Positions 8,102 through 16,250 of a DNA stretch of 64,000 nt are shown here, in pieces; the stretch's first letter is position 1; each line of letters starts with the position of its first letter. The DNA is from JANMZO01 sp963763135 (lineage in GTDB: Bacteria; Actinomycetota; Acidimicrobiia; Acidimicrobiales; JANYDT01): positions 1-64,000 of the forward strand of contig CAVXNJ010000011.1 of the NCBI GenBank assembly GCA_963763135.1. The letters are read 5' to 3'. Under the pieces are notes generated by a model. It ran no database searches. It worked only from the letters and a program-made list of their open reading frames with translations, and was not told the origin of the DNA. Position numbers and translations under genes: made by a program.

Positions 8102-8113
8102 GAACATACGTTC
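8102..8113 (-). promoter_or_regulatory. LexA (SOS) box, perfect consensus
   Basis: GAACATACGTTC matches the Gram-positive/actinobacterial LexA box GAAC-N4-GTTC exactly and continues with CGG on one side. It lies 16-27 nt before the ATG at 8086. About one such match is expected by chance in 64 kb, so the promoter position is what makes it notable. Confidence 0.5.
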
Positions 8114-8164
8114 GGTCGTCGAACGACCGATACGCCATCGAGCCGAAACCGAATCGGCAGCGAC

Positions 8165-8581
8165 TCAGTGCTGTTTGAGTTTCGACTGCGGCTCGACAGA
8201 CATCTTCGATCGGGTGGTCGGTACAAACTTCGTAAGCGCACGTTGTATCGCGGTGGTGTCGAAGACCGAGCTTTCGAACTTCTTGCCGGCCCACGCCCGG
8301 AGTTGTTCGTGCTCCGGGTGAGTGGGATCGTCCAGCGCCAAGCGGCGCGCGTTGTACCCGAACGGTCCGCCGGAGTCTTCGGGTGGGCACGGGTGTCCTC
8401 CGCCGAGCAACGTAAATGAGAAAGCAGCGGGCGGCGTACGTTCGGTGACTTCTTCGAGGTGCACCCGATGGCGCCACTCGTCACCGAAGTCGTAGACGAA
8501 TTCAAGTTCACATCCCTCCCGTGGAAGGAGGTGCTTGACCGTGGCGACCCGTTCGTCGATCAGGTCGAATTGGCGCTGAAG
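8165..8581 (-). pseudogene. 5'-truncated plasmid pRiA4b ORF-3-like protein
   Basis: The frame ending at 8165 encodes the C-terminal part of the pRiA4b ORF-3 family: ELEFVYDFGDEWRHRVHLEEV, then CPPEDSGGPFGYN and a helical end. Homology appears to start near 8581, exactly where the egtA gene ends, and the usual N-terminal half of this family (a beta-strand module followed by WTDSHLHQF) is absent. There is no ATG; only a GTG at 8464 inside the conserved domain. I read it as a remnant cut at its 5' end, perhaps when it came to lie beside egtA. The family is often mobile or plasmid-borne. Confidence 0.65.
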
Positions 8582-8591
8582 AGCCGAACCA

Positions 8592-9761
8592 CTACGTGTC
8601 AGCTGGTGTACGACCGTACCGGACCATCGAGTCGAGCCAACGGATCACGTCGTTTGTCAGTGGCGATCGGCCTTCGCTGAGTTCGTGCGCCGCCGCATCG
8701 AACAGCTCGATCGCGACGCCGTGAAGAACGGGGTCGGCCAAGCCACACTGGGCGGCGAGCCACAAGTCGGGCAATGCACCGCTCCGGCCCGCGATGTCGC
8801 AGACAGCGTCACTGGGCTCGGCGAGAATCGATGTGAGCGCAACGGCAACGCGTCGGGCGTCGCTTGGCACCGCGTCGATCATGCGCAGCTCCAGCCATCC
8901 TCTTGGGCGCACAGGTGGGAACAAGGTCGTCAAGTGGTACCTGATGTCGGATTCGTCGGGAAAACAGCCCGCGTGCCCGCTGGTGATCCAGGTGCGAAGG
9001 GTCGTACCGTCGGTGAGCGGAATCGCACCGTCATCGGTTCGTATCAGAAGAACGTGTGCGTCGAGCACGTAATCGATCCAGTCGTCGATGCTTCCGGTAG
9101 GCACCGGGCGGGTACGGGTCGGGTCGATTTGCGACCAGATGAGCGAGCGCCTCGACGCGAGGCGGTCGGTTCCCGCTCCAACTGGAGAGTTGGCGAACAC
9201 CCCTGCCAGTACCGGACTAAGCGCGCTTATGGTTGTCCACGTGCGCCACGGGTCGGTGCCAAAGTCAATGTTGATCTGGAGCGATGCGGTGGAGCACATC
9301 ATTTGACGACCAGCCGGGTTTCGCGTGTCGAACGCGATTTCCATCGCTCGATAGCGCGGAAGATCAAGGCTGCGAACAGGTGACCGATAGGAATCGAACC
9401 CGCGTTCCACGAGCGTGAGGCCGGCGGTCTCGGCGCGTTGACCCAACACCGCTGTGTCTTGCTCAAGTGCGCTGAGTGCCGCCTCGGGCCCTTCGCAGCG
9501 TTTCGTACTCAGTTCGAGCTGGCCGCCCGGTTCGTGGGTGATCGATCCGTTGGCTGGCAGTGCTTCATCGGAGATCGCCGAACGCACCTCGTCGACGGGC
9601 ACGGTCCGCCGCGGATCGGTTCGATCGAACACGAGCCATTCCATCTCGAGGCCGAACCCTCCCGAACCGACCGACTCGAACGCTTGTGCAGCTACGCGCT
9701 TCGCTTCGTCGAGATCAATGACCTTCGAACTCGACGTCATCGTGCGCAGTTCATCCGGCAA
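8592..9761 (-). CDS. egtA: Glutamate-cysteine ligase EgtA-like
   Basis: 389 residues, the usual length for the actinobacterial GCS2-type ligases. Visible signatures are GGFGLEMEWLVF (glutamate/ATP site), HEPGGQLELST, an MMCSTASLQINIDFG strand, and LELRMIDA in the C-terminal half. The family joins L-glutamate and L-cysteine; in Actinobacteria EgtA supplies gamma-glutamylcysteine for ergothioneine synthesis. The rest of an egt cluster (egtB, C, D, E) is not in the window. It follows two GST-like genes by 37 nt on the same strand, which suggests a thiol-metabolism operon. A second ATG eight codons in (MTSSSK) is an alternative start. Confidence 0.82.
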   Translation of the reverse strand: MPDELRTMTSSSKVIDLDEAKRVAAQAFESVGSGGFGLEMEWLVFDRTDPRRTVPVDEVRSAISDEALPANGSITHEPGGQLELSTKRCEGPEAALSALEQDTAVLGQRAETAGLTLVERGFDSYRSPVRSLDLPRYRAMEIAFDTRNPAGRQMMCSTASLQINIDFGTDPWRTWTTISALSPVLAGVFANSPVGAGTDRLASRRSLIWSQIDPTRTRPVPTGSIDDWIDYVLDAHVLLIRTDDGAIPLTDGTTLRTWITSGHAGCFPDESDIRYHLTTLFPPVRPRGWLELRMIDAVPSDARRVAVALTSILAEPSDAVCDIAGRSGALPDLWLAAQCGLADPVLHGVAIELFDAAAHELSEGRSPLTNDVIRWLDSMVRYGRTPADT

Positions 9762-9798
9762 ATCATCGATCCCGACACATCACCAGGATGAACGTCCA

Positions 9799-10510
9799 TT
9801 ACTTCAGCAGAGCGCGATGTTCATCGCGACGCCGTGACCGGTACGTTTCGAACCGGCCCACGAATTCCTCGATCTGGTCCGGTGACCATTCGACGGCCGC
9901 CCAGCCCTCGAGCGTCCGGCAACGTTCGATGTGTTCCGTGACTGCCGGTGGGATGGTCGCTGTCAGCCCGAGTTGTCGAAGCCCGTCGAGCCGAACGTAC
10001 ACGGCAACCATGAGCGCCTCGGCGAGAGTCGGTTCGTCGCCAACGAGCCAGCGGCCACCGTTTTCTACGAGTCGCTCCGCCACGACCTCCAGCGCCGAAC
10101 CCAATCGTTCGCTTGATTGCGCGATGTCTGACGGATCCGTTCCGTAGTACACGCCGATCATCGGTCGGTATACGTAGCGGTCGATCCACGTCATCTGCGC
10201 GCGTACCAAGTCAGCCGATGGCATCGTTTTGCGGCAAGAGCGGTCTCTCGGCGAACTGAAGTTCCAACCAGTTCAGGATCGGAATCGAGTCGGCCAGATA
10301 CTCGTCGCCGATGCGAACGAGTGGAATCTCGCGCTTCGGGCTGTGCAGTTCGAATTCCCGCGGCACGACGAAGCCGCGGGGACGCACCGCCGAGGGCGGC
10401 ACGTCAACCACGTGATACGGGATTCCCCGTTGGGCCAGGGCGAACTCGACGCGCACCGAGAACGGGCAGATCCAGTGCCCGAACAGGGCAACGTCTTCCG
10501 TTCCCATCAT
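9799..10510 (-). CDS. Glutathione S-transferase-like protein, frameshifted
   Basis: The N-terminal thioredoxin-like half (FGHWICPFSVRVEFALAQRG, EIPLVRIGDEYLADSIPILNWLE) is in one frame, ending at 10211. The helical C-terminal half (DLVRAQMTWIDRYVYRPMIG, then GGRWLVGDEPTLAEALMVAVYVRLD) is in the frame that starts near 10224. The whole is 712 nt, one base more than a multiple of three. Dropping one A from the AAAA run near 10229 restores a 236-residue GST. Its ATG overlaps the stop of the upstream GST gene (ATGA, 10510-10507). A two-gene reading is possible but makes poor biological sense. The CPFS motif suggests a Cys-type, omega/beta-like member. Confidence 0.75.
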
Positions 10511-11544
10511 GCGAACAGTGTCTCGCATCCGGTTCCGGCGATCAACGTGTTCACAGCCCGTGTATCGTCGGCGCCAAGTGACTCGTATTGTTCGCGTAGC
10601 CAGGTGAGGCATTTGCGTTGATATGCGAACGTGCCTTGTCGGTACTCCTGGTCATCGATCGTGCACACCACCTCCTCGGCGCCGGAGTCCATCGCCTTGG
10701 CGTTGGCCACCATGAACGGCGCATACGTGCGACCGATCTCCACGAGCAGGTCACGAGTTGATTCGGCAATCGAGTCGCGATCCTGCCATCCTGCGTCGCC
10801 GTCGACGGTCCACCAGGACAGATCGTCGGTACGCTCTACCCAGTTGACAACCCGCGGTGCTCGCGCCACTGCGACCCGGGCCGACTCCGGGTCCCAGCCG
10901 ACGAGTTGGCGGAGTTGGCCGAAGATGCCGAAGTCACCCCGACCGGGACGGTCCCCGACCAGGAACTGACGCGTCGTGAAGTGGCGCTGCAGCAGGTCGA
11001 GTAGCCGTTCGTAGGACTGCTCGATGACCGGGCGGTTCTGCTCGGTTGAACCGACGAGCGCCCGTCGCCCGATCTGTCGATTCGTAATGAATTCTTTGGC
11101 CTTCGCCCACTGTTCATCCGACATCTGCTGGTTCTGATCAAGCGGAAGCAACGACCCCGCTTTGGCAATCGCGTCGTCGTAGTACCAGCGGTAGTGGTAC
11201 ATCTGCTTGGTCACCCACTCGTCGCCGTAATCCTCGAACAGGTAGTCGATGAACGCGACCACCGGGTCGGTCGGGACGAGGCTGCGTCCGCTGAACATCG
11301 TCTCCAACCGGGCAATCAGCGGACTGGAGTCGATCTCCGCCTCGGTGTAGTTGCCCTCGGCGTCGGGGAACGCGATCACGGGGATTAGGCGGACGGGTAC
11401 CGGTGGCAGGTCATCCCAACGCGACCCACGTAACACCCAGGTGAACGGGATCTGGCGGTACCGAAGGACGGCCCGCATCTTCAGCGAGTACGGCGAACCG
11501 TACGCTCCTCCGAGTTTCAGGGGATGGACCGCGTTCGTGCGCAT
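10507..11544 (-). CDS. Glutathione S-transferase family protein, long form
   Basis: 345 residues. The N-terminal thioredoxin-like domain is recognisable (LGGAYGSPYSLKMRAVLRYR, VRLIPVIAFPDAEGNYTEAEIDSSPLIARLE), with SPYS where the catalytic residue lies. The C-terminal helical domain is longer than in classic GSTs and includes a GDRPGRGDFGIFGQL segment typical of GST_C. Because Actinobacteria usually lack glutathione, the true thiol is uncertain. It is first in a run gst-gst-egtA with a 4-nt stop/start overlap to the second gene. Confidence 0.8.
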   Translation of the reverse strand: MRTNAVHPLKLGGAYGSPYSLKMRAVLRYRQIPFTWVLRGSRWDDLPPVPVRLIPVIAFPDAEGNYTEAEIDSSPLIARLETMFSGRSLVPTDPVVAFIDYLFEDYGDEWVTKQMYHYRWYYDDAIAKAGSLLPLDQNQQMSDEQWAKAKEFITNRQIGRRALVGSTEQNRPVIEQSYERLLDLLQRHFTTRQFLVGDRPGRGDFGIFGQLRQLVGWDPESARVAVARAPRVVNWVERTDDLSWWTVDGDAGWQDRDSIAESTRDLLVEIGRTYAPFMVANAKAMDSGAEEVVCTIDDQEYRQGTFAYQRKCLTWLREQYESLGADDTRAVNTLIAGTGCETLFA

Positions 11545-11746
11545 GGCAGTTCCTTCGCTGTAGTTGGCTATGAAGTGTCACACTATGTGTCACAACAGCG
11601 GGATTCCATTCGGCTCGATCGTGCGGACCGTGTTCAGGGCGAGCACTGCGCGGTGCCGTCCCTCCGCTACGGGTTCGGGCCGCCGAGGCGGGAGTGGATC
11701 GCATCGACGGCAGCCGTCCCGACGCCGGCGGGTCGTCAGCCCACGC

Positions 11747-12751
11747 TCAGTGCTTTGGAGATTTCGAGTCGGTCGTCGGGGTTGGCGCGAGCGGGTTGGT
11801 AGTGGCTTTCCCGAACATATTCCCAAACGGAATATGTTCAACGCCCGTCATGACCGCGAACCCGACGCCGAGACCCACAACGGCGGAAGCCAGCGTATTG
11901 GCGAACCACGCCAGGATTCCGCCTACTCCTGAAACGCCGTGCACCGAGTCCTCAAGCGAATGCACCAGCTTGTATGGCCAATGCCATCCGAGCTCATCTG
12001 CTCCGACCAGCAGGATGTGCCCGCCAACCCAGATCATCGCAGCTGTTCCAACTGTCGAAAGCACACTCAGCAGCTTTGGCATACCGACTACGAGGCCGCG
12101 TCCGATCTTCTGCGCTGAGGCGGTACCTGTTTCGGCCATATGCAGACCAACGTCGTCCATCTTCACAATTACCGCGACGAGTCCGTAAACAATTAGTGTG
12201 ATTACCACGGCGACCACGACGAGAATCGCCGCTCGCGAAACGAAGCCTTCGTCGAGAACCTCTTTGAGTGCGATCACCATGATCTCGGCTGAGAGAATGA
12301 AGTCGGTTCGAATCGCGCCTGAAATCGTTTTGGCTTCTTCGTCGGGACCGCTCGCGGCCGACGGCAACGCGTGGTCGGCTTCATGCTTATGCTCAGCGGC
12401 GAAGCGGTGGTGAACCTTCTCGGCTCCTTCGAAACACAGATATGCGCCGCCCATCATCAAGATGATCTCGACGAGTACGGGTACAAACTCGCTGAGCACC
12501 AACGCGGCCGGAAGAATGAACAGAACCTTGTTCTTCAGCGACCCGGTAGCAATTTTGCGAATTATCGGAAGCTCGCGGTTGGCGTTGAGCCCGTGCACGT
12601 AAGCCGGCGTCACCGCCGTGTCGTCGATCACGACACCAGCGGCTTTCACACTGGCTCGGCCCGCCGCGGCGCCCACGTCATCGATCGACGCGGCAGCCAA
12701 CTTGGCCAGCGCAGCGATGTCATCCAACAGCCCGACCAGGCCACCACTCAT
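11747..12751 (-). CDS. DUF808 (YedI-type) integral membrane protein
   Basis: 334 residues starting MSGGLVGLLDDIAALAKLAA, the highly conserved opening of the DUF808/YedI family. The signature motifs DDVGAAAGRASVKAAGVVID, PAYVHGL...RELPIIRKIATGSL and KNKVLFILPAALVLSEF are all present, followed by about five further hydrophobic segments. Length is close to the family norm, with a short Pro/Thr-rich tail. The family is widespread but has no assigned function; a transport or membrane-stress role is often assumed. A gene remnant lies about 170 nt upstream. Confidence 0.88.
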   Translation of the reverse strand: MSGGLVGLLDDIAALAKLAAASIDDVGAAAGRASVKAAGVVIDDTAVTPAYVHGLNANRELPIIRKIATGSLKNKVLFILPAALVLSEFVPVLVEIILMMGGAYLCFEGAEKVHHRFAAEHKHEADHALPSAASGPDEEAKTISGAIRTDFILSAEIMVIALKEVLDEGFVSRAAILVVVAVVITLIVYGLVAVIVKMDDVGLHMAETGTASAQKIGRGLVVGMPKLLSVLSTVGTAAMIWVGGHILLVGADELGWHWPYKLVHSLEDSVHGVSGVGGILAWFANTLASAVVGLGVGFAVMTGVEHIPFGNMFGKATTNPLAPTPTTDSKSPKH

Positions 12752-12874
12752 GTGTTTCTCCTTGCGAAATCGTGTTCTTCGTGTTTGCCCGATGGTTCGT
12801 TATCCGACAGCTAACCTAATTGCTCGCGGCGTCACCGGTGCCCGCCAGCACCGCGTCGACGGCGAGCCATTCAT

Positions 12875-12948
12875 GCGCACTGAGTATCTCGTACTGATCG
12901 AACTACTACACAGTACGCGCGTTGATATGCGAACGTACCTTGCCGGAG
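12875..12948 (-). pseudogene. Short remnant of a GST-like gene C-terminus
   Basis: On the minus strand 12948-12875 reads LRQGTFAYQRAYCVV and then soon a stop. The GST at 10507 contains YRQGTFAYQRKC. At the DNA level CGTTGATATGCGAACGT is shared, with 1-2 mismatches over the next ten bases. The rest of the 12752-13049 interval shows no gene. The match is too long to be chance alone but too short to define a gene. Confidence 0.35.
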
Positions 12949-13049
12949 CTATTGGCCGTTGATGCATGATCATTGCCGACCCAGCTCTCCTGTCCCGAGC
13001 GGCCTCAGCCCGGGCTGTTTCACCTTGTCCGGGTCGTTGGTCACCGACC

Positions 13050-13481
13050 TCAGCGGGCCTCCGGGAGCCTGACCTGGGTTGTGCGTCCGTGGAAGCGCGC
13101 TATCAGCCGGCCAGCCTGGTCGGTGACTTCGACGTCATGCAGCGCCGTCCGCCCACTGGACCACTGAGTGGCGGCGCGTGCTGTCAGACGGTCGCCGAGT
13201 CGTGCCGGGGCGATGAAATCGATATGCGCTCCGGCGGCGACGGCAGCGGGTCCGCCGATGTTCGATGCAAACGCCATCGCCGAATCGGCGAGAAGGAACA
13301 CGTAACCCCCGTGGCAGACATCGAGCCCGTTGACCATGTCGGGTCGGACGGTCATCGAGAGAACGGACCGACCCGGCTCAACTTCGTCTAGCGACATGCC
13401 AGCTGCACGCGATGCTTCGTCGTTTCCCCAGCTGCTGGCGGAGCCGAGCGGGATGTCGGAGAGGGCCTCGGAATTGTCCAT
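13050..13481 (-). CDS. paaI: PaaI-type hotdog thioesterase
   Basis: 143 residues, standard for PaaI. The hotdog signature VNGLDVCHGGYVFLLADSAMAFASN holds the conserved HGG turn and the catalytic Asp on the following helix. It is followed by the AGAHIDFIAPARLGDRL strand and GRLIARFHGRT. PaaI removes CoA from hydroxyphenylacetyl-CoA and similar ring-activated thioesters during phenylacetate breakdown. No other paa genes are in view, so a broader acyl-CoA clearing role is as likely. Confidence 0.85.
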   Translation of the reverse strand: MDNSEALSDIPLGSASSWGNDEASRAAGMSLDEVEPGRSVLSMTVRPDMVNGLDVCHGGYVFLLADSAMAFASNIGGPAAVAAGAHIDFIAPARLGDRLTARAATQWSSGRTALHDVEVTDQAGRLIARFHGRTTQVRLPEAR

Positions 13482-13650
13482 GGACCGAAACTATCTTGTC
13501 GTTCACGCAAACCGGTCGATGAACGGCGGTTGAAGCGAACTCGAGACAGGTCGACAACGAACCCATCGAGTCGATGAGGAGATTGTGACCGAGCGCCGAC
13601 TTTGGCCCCTCTCCTTCGGCGGACGCTCCGTTCGAGTGGCGCCATCCGAG

Positions 13651-14577
13651 CTATAGACGCTCGTGGGGATGTAGGAACCGATGCGACAGTCGAAGCGTTG
13701 CTACACCGACAATCACCATCACGACGAGATTCAACGCCAGTTGAGTGAAGGCGCCGAGTGATTCACTCACATCGCCGAGGCTGAGGGCGACCGCCACGTT
13801 GGCTGCTGCCGGAACGGTGGTGACAGAGATAAGTACACCTACCATTGGGCCGGCCTTCGCCTCGATCAACGAGAGCGTGCCGGCGATCGCTGCCAGCGCC
13901 GCCACCACCACGGACCATCCGTCAGGTCGAGAAATGAACGAGGTCAAGGGCCGGAGCCCAGCGGCGTACGTGGAGGGGATGCTGTCCAGCACCCGGACAC
14001 ACAGGACCAATGCGACCGTTGCCACGAACCCGGCTGCGAACCCGACGGCTAAAGTGCGTGCGGCCCCGGCCGCTCGTTGCGGGCGCCGCCGGTGCAACCC
14101 GAGAATGACACCGGAAAGCGGGCCGAAGTCGGGCCCGACCACCATGGAACCAACGATCAGCACTGTCGAATCCAGCAGGATCCCAACCGCGGCGATCATG
14201 ATTGCGACGGTCATCAAAGCCACGTAGCTCGTCGTGAGTCCCGAGTCGCCCCGGACCCTTGCCTCCACTTCTTCCCACACCACGGCTTCATTGGGATCGC
14301 CGGGAGCCACCGCCTCGGCCAGCGCTGCGCTGTCGCTGAGCGCCATGTCGATCCGGTCGATGGTTATCGATCCGTTGCGGTGCACGTCGAGCCTTCGCAA
14401 CAGACCAAGCACTTCATTCGTCGCTTCGCTCGCAACATCAAATTGCACCAGGTCCCCGTAGGGTCGATTCGCGACACCTCGGAGTACGACCACGTTGTGC
14501 ACCGCTGGGCGTGTTTCCAATTCCGCCAACAGAACCTGGCAGGTGACGGGCGGGATAACAACTCGAACATGTATCAC
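13651..14577 (-). CDS. DUF389 family membrane protein
   Basis: 308 residues. A soluble ferredoxin-like N-terminal half (to about residue 110) precedes a DUF389 membrane domain that begins GLTTSYVALMTVAIMIAAVGILLDS and contains the family hallmarks VGSMVVGPDFGPL and GVLISVTTVPAAANVAVAL. Roughly six transmembrane helices are predicted. The family (TIGR00341-like) has no established biochemical role. It ends with a short basic tail. Start: ATG at 14577; the gene stands alone with about 65 nt before the next gene's stop. Confidence 0.85.
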   Translation of the reverse strand: MIHVRVVIPPVTCQVLLAELETRPAVHNVVVLRGVANRPYGDLVQFDVASEATNEVLGLLRRLDVHRNGSITIDRIDMALSDSAALAEAVAPGDPNEAVVWEEVEARVRGDSGLTTSYVALMTVAIMIAAVGILLDSTVLIVGSMVVGPDFGPLSGVILGLHRRRPQRAAGAARTLAVGFAAGFVATVALVLCVRVLDSIPSTYAAGLRPLTSFISRPDGWSVVVAALAAIAGTLSLIEAKAGPMVGVLISVTTVPAAANVAVALSLGDVSESLGAFTQLALNLVVMVIVGVATLRLSHRFLHPHERL

Positions 14578-14642
14578 CCGCCCAGCCTGCCGAAGATTTG
14601 CTCCTTAGAGTGGCACCCTCGGTTTTGATCGGGTTGGGGAGG

Positions 14643-16022
14643 TCAACCGACGACGATGTCGTGCAGCTGCATGAAGACCTCGAAGATCTGGGTACCGTGG
14701 TCGGCCGGCTGCGGTGTCAGAACTGCGATGGCGATCGGTGAATCGCCTGCGAATACCTGTACGACGCCGCTGTACGGATAGTCGAGGCCGCCGCCGGCAT
14801 GACCCACCATCATGATGCCGTTGTAATCGCCGACCATGGTGCCGAGCGCGTATGGTCCCATGACCGGATCCGGCTGCGGGTCGGCCTCCATCACCTTCAC
14901 AAGGGTCGAGTCGATGACCTGCCCGCCGTACAACAGGTACGTCCAGCGGGCGGTGTCGGCTGCGTCAGCGGCCATTGATCCGGCCCCGAGTGCAAACGAG
15001 GTGAAGGAGCGCGACGGCATGATCGGACCGGCCGGGTCGACCAGGTCGGACGCCGATGCGGAAGTTGCTGGCACACCCACGGTCAGGGGACCTGACGGAG
15101 TCTCGGCGCTCTGCACCCAGGTGCGTTCGAGGCCGGCGGGTTTGAGAAGGTCGGCACGGATCGCCTGAGCGAATGACTGCCCGGTGATTTTGGCGACCAA
15201 CTCCGCAAGCAACTGATAGTTGACGCTGTTGTAGCGTGGCTCACCGCCCAGTGTGCCGATGCGGGCTGCATCCTTGGGGAGCGTGCCAAGTGCTTCGCTG
15301 AGAGTCCATTCACGGGTCAGGTCGGTGGCGATTGTCTTTTGGTATGCGGCTTCATCAAAATCCGGAAAACCACTTCGCATGGCCAGCACCTGGCGGACCG
15401 TGGCACCGTTCGTTTCGAAGGGTACGTCGATGTAGTTCGCGAGCGGTTTGTCGAGGTCGATCAGGCCGCGAGACGACAGCAGGACCACCTCGGCCGACGT
15501 GAAGGTTTTTGAGACGCTCATGATCGACTGGGTGGAATTGGCCTGCAGCTTCTTGCCGGCCCCGTCAACACCGGCCGCGCCCGACCACACCCCCTGGGAC
15601 GTGACGACCGCCGCGGTGAGCCCCTTCAGTTTTCCCTGCGCGACCCAGGTATCGAGTGCTGCCTGGAGCGCGCTGGCCGACGTCGGATTCAGTGCCGCAA
15701 CGCCCGGCGGAGCCCACAGTGGTGCCGGCTCGGCGCTGGCCACAGAAGCGGTGGCCGAATCGATGCTGGTTTCGACCGTGCTGGTTTCGACCGTGCTGGT
15801 TTCGACCGTGCTGGTTTCGACCGTGCTGGTTTCTGCCGTGCTGGTTTCTGCCTGGCTTGTCGATTCGGTGTTGGGAGATTCGGTTTTCGGTGATGCCGCA
15901 CTCGACTCGGAACTTGTTGCGGCGGTATCGCCATCACCATGCCCGCTGCCGCATCCCGTAAGTGCGAATGACAGAGCCGTGAGGACGACGACCGACCGAT
16001 ATACGTTCCGGTGTTTGAGCAT
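14643..16022 (-). CDS. Lipoprotein serine hydrolase, class C beta-lactamase/DD-peptidase fold
   Basis: Start chosen at 16022 (MLKHRN), which follows AGGAGGT by 8 nt; a longer frame exists. The signal peptide ends in the lipobox LTGC|GSG, giving a 459-residue precursor. A Ser/Thr/Glu-rich linker of about 75 residues contains the repeated pentad ETSTV. The catalytic domain shows SVSK (SxxK nucleophile), YNSVNY at the Tyr-x-Asn position (Ser instead of Asn at the third place), and GHAGG for the KTG/HxG motif. Such proteins are cell-surface carboxypeptidases, esterases or amidases; substrate unknown. Confidence 0.85.
   Translation of the reverse strand: MLKHRNVYRSVVVLTALSFALTGCGSGHGDGDTAATSSESSAASPKTESPNTESTSQAETSTAETSTVETSTVETSTVETSTVETSIDSATASVASAEPAPLWAPPGVAALNPTSASALQAALDTWVAQGKLKGLTAAVVTSQGVWSGAAGVDGAGKKLQANSTQSIMSVSKTFTSAEVVLLSSRGLIDLDKPLANYIDVPFETNGATVRQVLAMRSGFPDFDEAAYQKTIATDLTREWTLSEALGTLPKDAARIGTLGGEPRYNSVNYQLLAELVAKITGQSFAQAIRADLLKPAGLERTWVQSAETPSGPLTVGVPATSASASDLVDPAGPIMPSRSFTSFALGAGSMAADAADTARWTYLLYGGQVIDSTLVKVMEADPQPDPVMGPYALGTMVGDYNGIMMVGHAGGGLDYPYSGVVQVFAGDSPIAIAVLTPQPADHGTQIFEVFMQLHDIVVG
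15766..15855. repeat. 15-bp tandem repeat in the lipoprotein linker
   Basis: Four identical units of CTGGTTTCGACCGTG (15766-15825) are followed by two variant units. They encode ETSTV/AETST repeats in the linker between the lipid anchor and the catalytic domain. Copy number probably varies between strains. Confidence 0.85.
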
Positions 16023-16250
16023 GGCAAAGACCTCCTGCACGCATTGTCAGGCCGCTGTCGACGGGCGAGTAGTGCCGTAGGTCCTCGGAGCGAGCCGTCG
16101 TATGAACCGTCAGCGCGAGCAGGTTGGCACGTCCCTTACCTCCCTTCCGATCCCGGCTGAAGATCGGTATTTGCGTGCCCTCCAAAATGCGGGCACGGTG
16201 GAGGACGCTGGAGGTCGGATTTCGTCGGGCCTCGGACCATGGAGGCGCGA

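Noticed and set aside
9380..9404. GAATCGAACCCGCG, like a tRNA T-arm on the minus strand
   Set aside because: It lies inside the well-supported egtA gene (GFDSYRSP) and no acceptor or D-arm fits around it.
10211..10224. Two overlapping GST half-genes
   Set aside because: The halves are the two domains of one GST; one extra A in AAAA explains the break.
15766..15855. Regular short repeats suggestive of a CRISPR array
   Set aside because: Units are 15 bp with no unique spacers and encode ETSTV in frame.
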